Source of the DNA: Streptomyces sp. 3214.6 | GTDB lineage: Bacteria > Actinomycetota > Actinomycetes > Streptomycetales > Streptomycetaceae | NCBI RefSeq assembly: GCF_900129855.1 | Contig: NZ_LT670819.1 | Location: 2,480,001-2,544,000, forward strand | Direction: 5' to 3' | Length of the DNA: 64,000 bases | Part shown: one piece after another, positions 1 through 8,164 of the stretch | Layout of the letters: each line of letters starts with the position of its first letter | Position numbering within the stretch: position 1 is the first letter of the stretch | Translations under genes and position numbers: made by a program | The notes under the pieces: generated by a model | What the model saw: the letters and a program-made list of their open reading frames with translations, nothing else | What the model was told of the DNA's origin: nothing | Database searches by the model: none

Positions 1-299
1 GCCTCCAGCAGGGCGCCGGGCTCACGCCACGGCGTCCTGGGGAACGCGGTCAGGTCGAGGGGTACGTCGAGCCGTTCACCGCATCCGGTACACCTCACGC
101 ACGCCTGAACGACCCCGCCCGTGAACCTGCTGAGGACATCGACGAGGACCGCGTCACGGCTGCCCACGTCCGCCGACTCGGCCTGGTCGCGTGACAGCCC
201 GGTCGCCGAGGCCAGCAGGGTCACAGCTCGGTCGAGCGTGCCCTCCCGCACTCCGCGCTCCCAGGCGGTGATCGTCCAGGCCGGGTCGGGACTGCTCAT
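1..299 (-). CDS. eCIS/phage-tail zinc-ribbon protein, cut by the window edge
   Basis: The first 99 codons of a gene that runs off the left edge. Its ATG shares one base with the stop of the tail-tube gene (TGATG), so it is translationally coupled to it. The N-terminal 60 residues look helical. Cysteines at residues 67, 70 and 73 (CVRCTGC) start a zinc ribbon of the kind seen in T4-like baseplate or tail-assembly proteins of contractile systems. Position directly after tube and sheath supports a structural or assembly role. The exact family cannot be fixed from this fragment. Confidence 0.7.
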   Translation of the reverse strand, partial: MSSPDPAWTITAWERGVREGTLDRAVTLLASATGLSRDQAESADVGSRDAVLVDVLSRFTGGVVQACVRCTGCGERLDVPLDLTAFPRTPWREPGALLE

Positions 300-817
300 C
301 AGCCGGTGAAGGTGGGCTCTGTGGGCTCCGGGACGTCCACGTCGCGTTCCCAGCCCTCGTTCTCCAGCTTGATGTGCTGGATCGCGACCGCGTTGGCGTT
401 GGCGTCGAGTTCGGGCAGCGCCTGGTACTCGGACACCCAGCAGCGGAACACCTTGTAGGCGATGGCGAGTTGACCCGCCTCGTTGTAGACCTCGATCACG
501 ATGTCCTTGCGGAAGTCCCGCAGCGACAGCTCCGAGGACAGTCCGGCGCCATGCATGTGCACCTTGTTCGCCCACTGTTCGAAGTCCGGGTCGTGGGTGA
601 CTCCGCGTTCCAGAGTGATGGCGGCGTAGTCGGTGCGGCCCGGTGACTTGCGGCTGCTGCTGGGGTCCCCGCCGTCCCGGTGCGACACCACTTCCGTGGT
701 GCGGGTGAGGGCACCCACCTTGCTGACGCCGGCGACATAGCGACCGTCCCACCGCACGCGGAACTTGAAGTTCTTGTACGGGTCGAAGCGCTGTGCGTTG
801 ACAGTGAACTGGGCCAT
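299..817 (-). CDS. Contractile injection system tail tube protein (T4 gp19-like)
   Basis: 172 aa, the usual length of the conserved phage-tail-region (gp19-like) tube protein. The N-terminal DPYKNFKFRV, the segment RYVAGVSKVGALTRTTEVV and the GGDPS..KSPGRT loop followed by ITLERGVTHD are hallmarks of eCIS inner-tube subunits. These polymerise into the hollow needle inside the sheath. The gene lies 22 bp after the sheath gene and overlaps the next gene by one base, so all three are one transcript. With the sheath it marks an eCIS rather than a siphovirus tail. Other eCIS genes would lie to the left, outside the window. Confidence 0.93.
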   Translation of the reverse strand: MAQFTVNAQRFDPYKNFKFRVRWDGRYVAGVSKVGALTRTTEVVSHRDGGDPSSSRKSPGRTDYAAITLERGVTHDPDFEQWANKVHMHGAGLSSELSLRDFRKDIVIEVYNEAGQLAIAYKVFRCWVSEYQALPELDANANAVAIQHIKLENEGWERDVDVPEPTEPTFTG

Positions 818-839
818 TCTTGTCCGCTCTCGGTGTCTG

Positions 840-2489
840 TCAGGCCTGGGCCTGGGCGATCTGCTGTATCTGCAGCACCACGAACTCGGCGGGCCGCACC
901 GGCGCGAAGCCGACGAGGATGTTGACCTGGCCTGCGTTCACGTCGTTCGGTGTGGTGGTCTCGCGGTCGCATTTCACGAAGTAGGCGTCTCGCGCGGTGG
1001 TGCCCTGGAACGCGCCCTGCCGGAACAGGTTGTGCATGAACGCACCCAGGTTCAGCCTGATCTGCGCCCACAGCGGTTCGTCATTGGGCTCGAACACCAC
1101 CCACTGGGTGCCGCGGAAGAGGCTCTCCTCGATGTGCAGGGCGAGCCGGCGGACCGGGAGGTACTTGTACTCGTCGCCCAGGTGGTCCGCGCCACGAAGG
1201 GTCCGCGCGCCCCACAGCACTGTGCCGGTTCCGGGGAACGTGCGAAGACAGTTGATGCCGTGCGGGTTCAGCATGCCGTTCTCGGCGTCGGTGAGGTTCA
1301 CCGCGAGGCCGGAGATCCCGGTGAGGGTGGCGTCGACACCGGCGGGGGCCTTCCACACTCCGCGCGTCGCGTCGGTGCGGGCGATCACTCCGGCGATCGC
1401 GCCGCAGCCGACGAACGTACCGATCCGGCCCCGGTCGGTCGGATCCGGTTGCTTCAGCCGGGGGAAGTAGAGCACGGAGTTACGGGCCTCCTCGCCGGTG
1501 AGCCCGAGACTGGACAAATTGTCCTTTTTGTTGGAAGGTGCGCCGAGCGCGTTGGCGACCTCCATGCCGCTGGGCGGGTCGACGATCAGCACGGCGCGGC
1601 GCTTCGCGCAGTAGGTCTGCGCCGCCTGGTAGACGTCGGGGTCGGTGTCCGTGTCCAAGGTCGGCGGCGGGATGCACAGCAGGTTGAACAGATCGACATG
1701 GTCCAGCGCGTAGAGCCCTTTGTGCTCCGAGCTCATGCCGTCACCGATGTAGTCGCCGCGTGTCAGAGCACTTCCGTCCGTGCCCCGCTGGACCAGCTCG
1801 GCAGGGCTGTTGTCCGGGATGTCGGGCCGGACCGGGGCGGAGCTCGGCGCTACCCGTACCAGTTGCGACTCGGCCAGGAGCACCGCGTTCAGCCGCCGGG
1901 AGCTGTCGACCACGGTGACGTTGCGGAAGACTTCCTGCGGGCCCTTGTCACCAAGCCTGACAACCAGGTTGAAGAGGTCCTCCGGGTCCACCCCGAGTTG
2001 CTCGGCCACCTCCTGGGCGACGTTCGGAGGTGTGCTGTGATCGACGGTCACCCTCAGGTCGTTTCCCCAGTCTCCTTCGTCCGTAGCCTGCAGGACGAGG
2101 GACTCCTGGCTTCCCGGGACTTCCGGAGTTCCTTCGTCCGTAGCCGGCGGGCGCGGGGGCCTCGGTAGTCGCCTGGCCGCCGTCAGTGTCAGTTGGGCCG
2201 GTTTGGGCTGGTCGGTCCCGTCCGTGCTCAAAAGCCGGACCACCACCGCCTGCCCGCCACCGTTGGCGAAGAAGTCGCGGACGGCGAAGCTCACCGTGCT
2301 GCCCTTGTACAACCCGCCGAAGACGCGCTCGTAGTCGGCCAGGCTGTTGATGGTGGTGGCCTTGTTCACAGGGCCGCGCTGGGTCATGCCGACGAAGGCG
2401 GTGACCGAGGTCGCGACGCCGGTGACGGTCCGTACGCCGCTCGGTAGTTCGGTGACGTAGACGCCGGGATAGGAAGTCTGAACCGCCAT
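840..2489 (-). CDS. Contractile injection system tail sheath protein
   Basis: 549 aa from the ATG at 2489; an upstream in-frame extension lacks sheath-like sequence. The N-terminus (YPGVYVTELPSG, then VTSVTAFVGMTQRGPVN and the FGGL segment) and the C-terminus (WAQIRLNLGAFMHNLFRQG through the FVGFAPVRPAEFV-like end) are the two arms that interlock neighbouring sheath subunits. Contraction of this sheath drives the inner tube outward. Around residues 115-140 a Pro/Thr-rich linker carries an exact 15-nt direct repeat (2074-2088 and 2131-2145). First gene of the visible operon, divergent from a SARP-type activator, with candidate activator sites 80-110 bp upstream. Confidence 0.94.
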   Translation of the reverse strand: MAVQTSYPGVYVTELPSGVRTVTGVATSVTAFVGMTQRGPVNKATTINSLADYERVFGGLYKGSTVSFAVRDFFANGGGQAVVVRLLSTDGTDQPKPAQLTLTAARRLPRPPRPPATDEGTPEVPGSQESLVLQATDEGDWGNDLRVTVDHSTPPNVAQEVAEQLGVDPEDLFNLVVRLGDKGPQEVFRNVTVVDSSRRLNAVLLAESQLVRVAPSSAPVRPDIPDNSPAELVQRGTDGSALTRGDYIGDGMSSEHKGLYALDHVDLFNLLCIPPPTLDTDTDPDVYQAAQTYCAKRRAVLIVDPPSGMEVANALGAPSNKKDNLSSLGLTGEEARNSVLYFPRLKQPDPTDRGRIGTFVGCGAIAGVIARTDATRGVWKAPAGVDATLTGISGLAVNLTDAENGMLNPHGINCLRTFPGTGTVLWGARTLRGADHLGDEYKYLPVRRLALHIEESLFRGTQWVVFEPNDEPLWAQIRLNLGAFMHNLFRQGAFQGTTARDAYFVKCDRETTTPNDVNAGQVNILVGFAPVRPAEFVVLQIQQIAQAQA

Positions 2490-2554
2490 GCTGCCCCATC
2501 TCGGGTCTGTTGAGGGTGTGCCGGGAAATCCGGGAGCAGGCCCGGACGGACGTG

Positions 2555-2598
2555 ACCGTAGTGAGGCCTGCGTCACCACTCCGTCACTGATGCGTCAC
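2555..2598 (-). promoter_or_regulatory. Candidate SARP-activated promoter of the eCIS operon
   Basis: Three heptamers GCGTCAC, CCGTCAC and GCGTCAC begin at 2570, 2581 and 2592, exactly 11 bp apart with 4-bp spacers. On the minus strand a -10-like TACGGT (2555-2560) follows the last repeat after 9 bp. Direct heptamers at one-helical-turn spacing just before the -10 are how SARP/BTAD activators bind. The adjacent divergent gene encodes such an activator. The repeat is seen; its use is inferred. Confidence 0.55.
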
Positions 2599-2660
2599 CG
2601 GCCCTGTAACAGTCACGGCAACGACTGTGGAAAATTCAACTGCCCTGTGAGGGACCTGTG

Positions 2661-3467
2661 ATGACGGAGTGTTTGGATGTGTGCGTTGGACACCACCACG
2701 ATCTAAGGGGCCTTGTGTCATCGCGTGATGCGCCTATGCGCGAATCGGTCAGAAGAGGGCGGATCGAGCTGTTCGACGGTTTCCGGCTCCAGGTGGACGG
2801 CACCTGGATCCATCCCGCGAGCAATGGCCAACGACTGCTGGCCTTCCTGAGTCTGCTCGGACCCGGCACGCGGAGCGTCGTCGCCGGGACCCTCTGGGCG
2901 AACGTGCCCGAGAACCGAGCGTTGGGCAGCCTCCGGACCACCATGTGGCGGCTCAACCACACCGTACCCGGACTGATCGTGGCGGCGCGGGGTCAGCTGA
3001 CCCTGGCCGAGTTCGTCACGGTTGACGTGACCGAGTCCGTCGGTACCGCGGGCGCCCGGTTACGCCACCCCGGCGGTACCGGACTGCACTCGCCGGAATT
3101 ACGGCTGCGCGAGCTCTTGCCCGGCTGGGACGACGATTGGGTGATCTTCGAACGGGATCGGCTGCGGCAGCTCCGCCTGCACCAGCTCGAGGCGGCCGCA
3201 GCCGATCTGTGCGCTCTGGGCGACTATGCGATGGCGCTCGACACCGCCCTTGAAGCCGTCCGCAGCGAACCACTGCGGGAGAGCGCACGCCGCGCTGTGA
3301 TAACGGTTCACCGGGCCGAGGGCAACTTCGCAGAGGCACTGCACGAGTACGAGCGGTTCCGTGCTCTGCTGACCGACCAACTGGGCGTGGAGCCGTCCCT
3401 GGACCTCACCGACCTGGTGTTCCGGCGAGAACCTCTCGGGAACCGGACAATGGCGGCCCCGATCTGA
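2661..3467 (+). CDS. SARP/BTAD-family transcriptional activator
   Basis: 268 aa from ATG 2661, chosen for the GAGGGA ribosome site at 2649-2654; GTG 2658 is possible. An N-terminal winged-helix (OmpR-like) region (about residues 30-105, with GQRLLAFLSLLGPG and LRTTMWRLN) is followed by a bacterial transcriptional activator domain of helical repeats (about 125-250, including the SEPLRESARRAVI and YERFRALLTDQLGVEPS segments). This is the minimal SARP layout, with no NB-ARC or kinase extension. It is divergent from the sheath gene and is the obvious candidate regulator of the eCIS operon. Confidence 0.85.
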   Translation: MTECLDVCVGHHHDLRGLVSSRDAPMRESVRRGRIELFDGFRLQVDGTWIHPASNGQRLLAFLSLLGPGTRSVVAGTLWANVPENRALGSLRTTMWRLNHTVPGLIVAARGQLTLAEFVTVDVTESVGTAGARLRHPGGTGLHSPELRLRELLPGWDDDWVIFERDRLRQLRLHQLEAAAADLCALGDYAMALDTALEAVRSEPLRESARRAVITVHRAEGNFAEALHEYERFRALLTDQLGVEPSLDLTDLVFRREPLGNRTMAAPI

Positions 3468-3488
3468 CGGGGCGGCTTCTCCAGGCCG

Positions 3489-3719
3489 TTGGAGGAGGTG
3501 TGCGCGAAGCCCGCATCTCCTCCAACGGCCGGACTCGGACCCGGCCACACGAGCGAGTTGATCGCCTACGGGCCACTGCTTGCCGACGACAGCACCACCT
3601 GGCTGGGCACAGCGGCCCTGCTCCGCGCTCCGAACCCGGCGACCGCCCGCGCGCTCCTCACCTCGGACCGGTATGCCGACGTCGAGGTGCACAACTGGCA
3701 GTTCGGCGGGCGCGACTGA
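3489..3719 (+). pseudogene. YciI-like protein, C-terminal remnant
   Basis: Only the last 55 or so residues look like a real protein: an AYGPLL strand, WLGTAALL, an APNPATARALL helix and the end EVHNWQFGGR. This resembles the C-terminal half of a YciI-like dimeric alpha/beta barrel protein. The normal N-terminal half is absent and the preceding residues are low-information. I read it as a 5'-truncated copy. A genuine 76-aa protein cannot be excluded. Confidence 0.4.
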
Positions 3720-3815
3720 ACCTGGCGGTTCAGGAAGCGCTCCGGCACGTGAGCACCCCCGTAAGGGCCCGCGTACCGGAGCGGGGGACGTGAAAACCGG
3801 CCGGTGAGACCGGCC
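3716..3815. terminator. Two hairpins after the YciI remnant
   Basis: A perfect 7-bp stem CTGAACC/GGTTCAG with a TGGC loop (3716-3733) overlaps the stop of the YciI remnant. A second stem, GGCCGGT/ACCGGCC with loop GAG, lies at 3799-3815, and CCGTGCC/GGCACGG follows at 3819-3839. They separate plus-strand transcription from the convergent Vps62-like gene and probably act as terminators. No U-tract is present, as is usual in this genus. The rest of 3720-3996 holds nothing recognisable. Confidence 0.4.
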
Positions 3816-3996
3816 AGGCCGTGCCCCTGTGTGGCACGGGGCTCAGGAGCTGGGCTCGCCGCTCACGGCCGGGTGGCATCCCTTTCTGCCTCGCAGACGG
3901 GACTGGGTGCCTCGGCGTATGACCGTCCCTGCGGCGAATCTCCCTTCGCCCCGGCCTCTCGAACCACCTCTGCGGGACGCGAGCGGACGCCTGGCG

Positions 3997-5037
3997 TCAC
4001 TGGAGCCCGGGCTCGCCGTCCAGGGGCTGCATGTGCGGGTCGAACAGGGACTTCCTGGGCGGGCCCTCAGGGCCGTTGTTCAGTACGCATTCCCCGCTGA
4101 GGGCCTCGGAGAAGGTGCAGCCGGACTTCGGGTTGCCCCAGCGGCCGGTGTAGTTCAGCCAGGCCCATTCGCCGGTGTAGCTGCCCACGGGCTGCCAGGC
4201 GAACACCTTGAGTGCCTGCCGGGTGTCCCAGAGCGTGCCGACGCCGGTGTCGTCGTTGAGGGTGTCGCCATTGGGCAGATTGCGGTAGGTGTGGCGTCGC
4301 GCGTCGGGGTACATGCCGTGCGAGCCCTGCGCCGAGTAGACCACCGGCTGATCGCCGATCAGGTCGACCTCTGAGCCGCCGTACGGGAAGGTCTGTCCAC
4401 CCTCGTGCTGGCCCATGGAGACCCGGTACGGCATGTCGTCCACGAAGCGGACGGTGACGTGCTCCCAGTCGCCGACGTGGTTGCCGAACGTGGAGTAGCC
4501 CCCGACACAGCCCCAGCGGGAGAACCATCCGACGCAGACCCGCTTGCCGTTGTTGTACGGGAAGAACGTCCAGTAGTTGATGTCGGTGATGTTGGTCGGG
4601 TTGCCGTTGTCGGTGCGGTGTACGACCTCCGCGTAGGCCGGCACCGCGGTCTGACCGGGGCGCTGTCCGGCCAGGAACGGCGGATTGGTGCAGGAGTCGC
4701 AGCCCAGCGCTTGGTTGGTCACGAGGAACTGCTGGTTGGGGTTGCCGTTGTCCGCACGGGTCTCGAGGTGGGTGTTGGCCAGGAACGGCTCGACAGCGGC
4801 CGGGAAGTAGGACTCGTCCTGCTGAAGCCAGATCCGGGGCGCGTAGCGGCGTGCCAGCGCGTCGTCCGCCGACGAGACCGAGGAAGTGGAAGTCGACCGG
4901 GTGGTGTCCTCTGCCGCCCGAGCGGGATGAGGCGACAGCACCGACAGCAGGGCGGCGGCGGAGACCGTCGCCAACAGACCGGCCCCCCAACGCCGTACGG
5001 AAGCCGACCGGTCTCTGTCTCTCGGTGAAGCCGTCAT
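3997..5037 (-). CDS. Secreted Vps62/DUF946-like protein
   Basis: 346 aa from ATG 5037. A Sec signal peptide is clear: an Arg-rich start, a hydrophobic core (LLATVSAAALLSVL) and a PARAAE cleavage site near residue 41. The mature part begins with RRYAPRIWLQQDESYFP and contains HVGDWEHVTV, GGQTFPYGG and YSAQGSHGMYP, the conserved core of the Vps62-related (DUF946) family. The biochemical role of that family is unknown. Its start shares one base (TGATG) with the stop of the upstream SUKH gene, so the two are co-translated. Placement between an eCIS operon and a toxin-like gene makes it a candidate effector or wall-associated accessory. That part is inference. Confidence 0.75.
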   Translation of the reverse strand: MTASPRDRDRSASVRRWGAGLLATVSAAALLSVLSPHPARAAEDTTRSTSTSSVSSADDALARRYAPRIWLQQDESYFPAAVEPFLANTHLETRADNGNPNQQFLVTNQALGCDSCTNPPFLAGQRPGQTAVPAYAEVVHRTDNGNPTNITDINYWTFFPYNNGKRVCVGWFSRWGCVGGYSTFGNHVGDWEHVTVRFVDDMPYRVSMGQHEGGQTFPYGGSEVDLIGDQPVVYSAQGSHGMYPDARRHTYRNLPNGDTLNDDTGVGTLWDTRQALKVFAWQPVGSYTGEWAWLNYTGRWGNPKSGCTFSEALSGECVLNNGPEGPPRKSLFDPHMQPLDGEPGLQ

Positions 5038-5672
5038 CAGTGTCCCCCTCGTGAGAAGTGTGTGAGCTTGTCGGCGCTGAACCCCGGGACGACCTGCCGC
5101 ATCCGGGCGCGGATGCCCGCCGCTTCCGGAAAGGCCGGGTCGTCGAGGGTCAGCGCGTTGTGCCATCCGACGTATCCGCAGGTGAGCAGGGCGAGTTCGA
5201 GATAGCCGGGAAAGGACGGGACGAGCGGGCGCAGCCCCTCCCCGAGGTAGTGGTAGCGGACCTCGTCGCCGGGCGGAGCGTCGGGCTGCTGACAGAAGGC
5301 GGCACACGCCTCCGGGCTGAAGAAGTCGAACGGTTTGACCGGCTCGAAGCGGTCTCCGCCGGGGAAGTCGTCGAACCAGATGGTCTCGCGCCAGTCGGAG
5401 AAGATCTCGGCCAGCGGAAGGATGTCGATCGAGCCGGAGTCCGTCGGCCGGCCGCCCTGGTCCGGCGGCGTGTAGTCCCAGGCGAGGGTGAATCCGTTGA
5501 GCCGGGTGTAGAAGTCCTCGACGCCCTCGGGCAGGCGGTCGTCGGCGAGGGCGCGCGCCTCGGCCAGTTCCGCGGCGGCCACCGGCGGCCTGATCTCGCT
5601 CTGCCGGACCGCGACGCCGGGTACGGCGCGCAGTTCCTCGATCCGCGCGGCGACCCGCTCCCGGTAGTTCAC
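5037..5672 (-). CDS. SMI1/KNR4 (SUKH) family protein, candidate immunity protein
   Basis: 211 aa from GTG 5672, with a strong GGAGGTGAC ribosome site. The order PVAAAELAEAR, LPEGVEDFYTRLNGFTLAWDYTP, a central IDILPLAEIFSDW and an acidic pocket is the SUKH fold. In bacteria this family is dominated by immunity proteins against polymorphic toxins. It lies directly downstream of the 526-aa nuclease-like gene and is coupled to the Vps62-like gene. Function as antitoxin is inferred from family and context; a housekeeping SUKH role is possible. Confidence 0.72.
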   Translation of the reverse strand: MNYRERVAARIEELRAVPGVAVRQSEIRPPVAAAELAEARALADDRLPEGVEDFYTRLNGFTLAWDYTPPDQGGRPTDSGSIDILPLAEIFSDWRETIWFDDFPGGDRFEPVKPFDFFSPEACAAFCQQPDAPPGDEVRYHYLGEGLRPLVPSFPGYLELALLTCGYVGWHNALTLDDPAFPEAAGIRARMRQVVPGFSADKLTHFSRGGH

Positions 5673-5687
5673 GCCCCGTCACCTCCG

Positions 5688-5742
5688 TGCTCGCACTCGC
5701 ACTCGTCTTCGTACTCGTCTTTTACTCGTCCTCGTACTCGTT
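5688..5742. repeat. ACTCGT/ACTCGC tandem repeat in a toxin-SUKH spacer
   Basis: The 78-bp gap between the 526-aa gene and the first SUKH gene is largely repeats of ACTCGY in 6-, 11- and 12-bp units, including ACTCGTCTTCGT, ACTCGTCTTTT and ACTCGTCCTCGT. It lies just before the SUKH ribosome site and could vary in length by slippage. Confidence 0.6.
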
Positions 5743-5750
5743 CGCCGCTG

Positions 5751-7331
5751 TCACTTCTTCCTCACGCGCAGGGGGCGCCGTTCGCTGACGTCCTCCTGGT
5801 TCTGCCAGCTCTTGGACCATTTCTCGTAGTCCTGGAGAAGGACGGCATTGACGTTCTTCTGTGTTTTGATGAAGGCGAGCTTGTTCGCGGCCTTGCCCGG
5901 GAGCCCCTTCGATGTGATGCGTTCCTTGGCCCAGTTGTCGAGAATTTGCAAGCGCAGAGGCTTGCTGAGCTCCTCGAAGAACTCGGTCAGTTGGTCGGTG
6001 GGCATCTCGCTCAGCAGGCTCGATCGCGCTTTCGGACTGTAATACTTGAAGATCGTGTCGTCCGTCTTCGCGAGATCCCTGAGTGGCCCTCCGACCATGT
6101 TGACCAAGTCTGGGTGCCTGAACACCAGTTGTCGCTGGTCTTCCACTTTCGGCACCCGCAGCGTGAACAGGGCGTCGACCAGCTGGGTCCGCCCTGCGTC
6201 GGCCAGCGGCTCAATGGCGTGCTCGACCAGTTCATGGGAGGCGATTGCCACCGACGTCAGGAAGCTGCCGACGTCGGCGATCTGGCTGTTCGCGTCGTAC
6301 AGCCAACCGAGCAGGTTCGCCTGGGTGGCCGACGAGAGGTCCCGGTAGAGGTCGGGGTAGGCCCGCAGGATCGCCACCTTCAGGTCTGTGGTCGGGACGA
6401 GGGAGAACACCTGGGCCCTGGTCTGGTCGTCCTTCGTGCTCAGGTCGGTCACCAAGGCCGGGGCCGAGCCCGTCCATTGCTGGTACGGGAGTTTCGCCGC
6501 TCCCTGCAGCGGATCAACGGGTACGGGAATCCGGCTCTGCCAAGCACCGTCCAGGCCGGGTCTTCCTTTGACCTTCCAGACCATGCTGATGCGGTTCGGG
6601 ACGACCGACGAGAAATCCGTGTCGTTCGCGGGCGAGACCAGATAATTCACCTCGGTCCTGAGCCGCACGCGGTGGTTGGAGTTGATCAGGTCCTTGACGG
6701 GATCCTCCGCCTGTGCGGACATCAAGCTGTTGACCTTGGCCGGTCCGGGTGCCAGGTTCCACTTCCTGTTGCCCAAGCCGCCCAGCCGTCCGTTCCACAG
6801 GTGCATGCGCACGGCCCGGTAGGGCGCGTGTGCGGGCATCCCGCCACCCTTCACCAGGCCCGCGTTCCGCAGGTTCGCCCACCCGATCGGCTCCACCGTC
6901 GGTTGGTTGTGCCCCTCTCCGAGAGTCCTGCCCCGCAGGTTGTCGACCTCCACGATGTGGGCCCGCCCGCTGTCTTCGGTGACCCTCGGGTCGTCGCCCT
7001 GCATGGTGCCGTCCGTCCACCGCTGGATCACCAGGCGCTGCACGGACGGTCTCGCCGGCGTACCTGGGCCGGACCTGAGCAGTGATTTCCCGGATCGAAG
7101 ACGCGCGACGGTGGGACGAGGGGGTGCGCCGTCAGCTTGCCGTTGCTGCTCCGCCGGATGCACGACTGCGGTGTTTCGCAGGGTGTGCTGCGGGTTCAGG
7201 ACCGTCTGCGGCGTCAGCGCGTCCGACGCCCGGGCGTCTCCGCTCGTGGGCGCGACCACCTGTCGTACGGCCTGAGACACGGGCGGCGATGTGTCAGCTC
7301 GCCTGCCAGGCTCACGTTCGTATGCGCCCAC
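5751..7331 (-). CDS. Candidate eCIS cargo or polymorphic toxin with a nuclease-like domain
   Basis: 526 aa from GTG 7331 (ribosome site GGGAGGAGC). Residues 1-105 are disordered, rich in Pro, Gln, Arg and Ala, like the leader regions of eCIS cargos. Residues about 120-260 contain RAHIVEVDNLRG, an RAVRMHLWNGRLGG stretch and KWNLAPGPAKVNSLM. That order (strand, then His-Leu..Asn..LGG, then Asn-Leu-x-Pro...Asn) recalls the core of DNA/RNA non-specific endonuclease-like toxins, though the classic catalytic DRGH is not evident. About residues 300-526 are helical and unrecognised. Two SUKH genes flank it and an eCIS operon lies 3 kb away. The domain call is remote similarity by eye and the toxin role is inference. 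Confidence 0.5.
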   Translation of the reverse strand: MGAYEREPGRRADTSPPVSQAVRQVVAPTSGDARASDALTPQTVLNPQHTLRNTAVVHPAEQQRQADGAPPRPTVARLRSGKSLLRSGPGTPARPSVQRLVIQRWTDGTMQGDDPRVTEDSGRAHIVEVDNLRGRTLGEGHNQPTVEPIGWANLRNAGLVKGGGMPAHAPYRAVRMHLWNGRLGGLGNRKWNLAPGPAKVNSLMSAQAEDPVKDLINSNHRVRLRTEVNYLVSPANDTDFSSVVPNRISMVWKVKGRPGLDGAWQSRIPVPVDPLQGAAKLPYQQWTGSAPALVTDLSTKDDQTRAQVFSLVPTTDLKVAILRAYPDLYRDLSSATQANLLGWLYDANSQIADVGSFLTSVAIASHELVEHAIEPLADAGRTQLVDALFTLRVPKVEDQRQLVFRHPDLVNMVGGPLRDLAKTDDTIFKYYSPKARSSLLSEMPTDQLTEFFEELSKPLRLQILDNWAKERITSKGLPGKAANKLAFIKTQKNVNAVLLQDYEKWSKSWQNQEDVSERRPLRVRKK

Positions 7332-7446
7332 GGGGGCTCCTCCCTCTACCGTTGTCCGACGCGTCCGATCGTGACCCGCCCCACTGACTTACCGGAGCGG
7401 CCCACGTGCGGAAAGAACCATGAGGGCAGCCGCCAGGGCAGTGTGT

Positions 7447-8094
7447 CTAGGAAGTCCAGGAGTGCCTTTCGTCGCGCACCCGCAATTGAGCCGCTGGCAG
7501 AGGGACGACGGGGGTCGATGGGTGGCGCGGCCAGTCCGGCGGCAGCAGGGCCCACGAGCCGTGCTCCAGCCACTCCGCGAACCGGACCGGTCGGGCGCCG
7601 CCGAGATGGTCCAGGGACAGCGGCACGATCCTGTCGCAGGTCGCCCGCCCGTCCCACCACACCGTGCCCGCCAGCGGCCCGGTCACCGCCAGTAGCGTGG
7701 AGAAGCCGCACCCATGCTCCTGCACGACCACGGCACCGGCGGTCTTCAAGTCCTCGAACTCGCCGGCCTCGTCGTCCCAGGCACGCCATGCGTCGGCGTA
7801 CGCCGCCTCGTCCTCGAACGCCTCGGCCCGCGGCTCCCGCGCGGCCAACTCGTCGTCGGCCTCGTCATAGGAGTCGGGGTGCGGAAAGGGCACGGCCAGC
7901 AGAGCCCGCATCGCCTCGTCGTTCCCGGCCCACCACCAGCCGCGTTCGGTCCGCTCGAGCCGGGCCAGTGCCCCACCGGCGCTCACCTCGCGCAGGTAGT
8001 CCCGGTATTCCGGGGGAAGGGACACACCCAGTTCCTGCTCGGCCTCGGCTGCTTCGGCCTCGGTGAGGGGTGGCGGGGGTGGTTGCTGCCTCAT
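7447..8094 (-). CDS. SMI1/KNR4 (SUKH) family protein, second copy
   Basis: 215 aa from ATG 8094; an in-frame ATG at 8151 would add 19 residues with no ribosome site. LTEAEAAEAEQELGVSLPPEYRDYLREV is the SUKH signature helix pair, shown here in part, followed by a very acidic middle (residues 65-115) and the VPLSLDHLGG..FAEWLEHG end. A TACACT -10-like box ends 6 bp before ATG 8094, which would give a leaderless transcript. It lies upstream of the 526-aa gene on the same strand. Two different SUKH proteins around one toxin-like gene suggests an immunity repertoire. Confidence 0.75.
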   Translation of the reverse strand: MRQQPPPPPLTEAEAAEAEQELGVSLPPEYRDYLREVSAGGALARLERTERGWWWAGNDEAMRALLAVPFPHPDSYDEADDELAAREPRAEAFEDEAAYADAWRAWDDEAGEFEDLKTAGAVVVQEHGCGFSTLLAVTGPLAGTVWWDGRATCDRIVPLSLDHLGGARPVRFAEWLEHGSWALLPPDWPRHPSTPVVPLPAAQLRVRDERHSWTS

Positions 8095-8164
8095 GGGGCG
8101 AGTGTAGGAGTCCGCCGCAACTTGCCTGCCGTGTGCGGGAGTTCGGTCCAATGCGGCTAAGAAC

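Noticed and set aside
765..2168. Long plus-strand open frame opposite the sheath gene
   Set aside because: Antisense shadow typical of high-GC DNA; the minus-strand protein has clear family motifs and this one has none.
1..2489. Tail genes considered as part of a prophage
   Set aside because: No capsid, portal, terminase or integrase in view, and a SARP regulator is adjacent; eCIS fits better, though genes left of the window could change this.
5058..7085. 675-codon plus-strand open frame opposite the SUKH and toxin-like genes
   Set aside because: Composition and lack of any domain mark it as a mirror of the minus-strand genes, which have ribosome sites.
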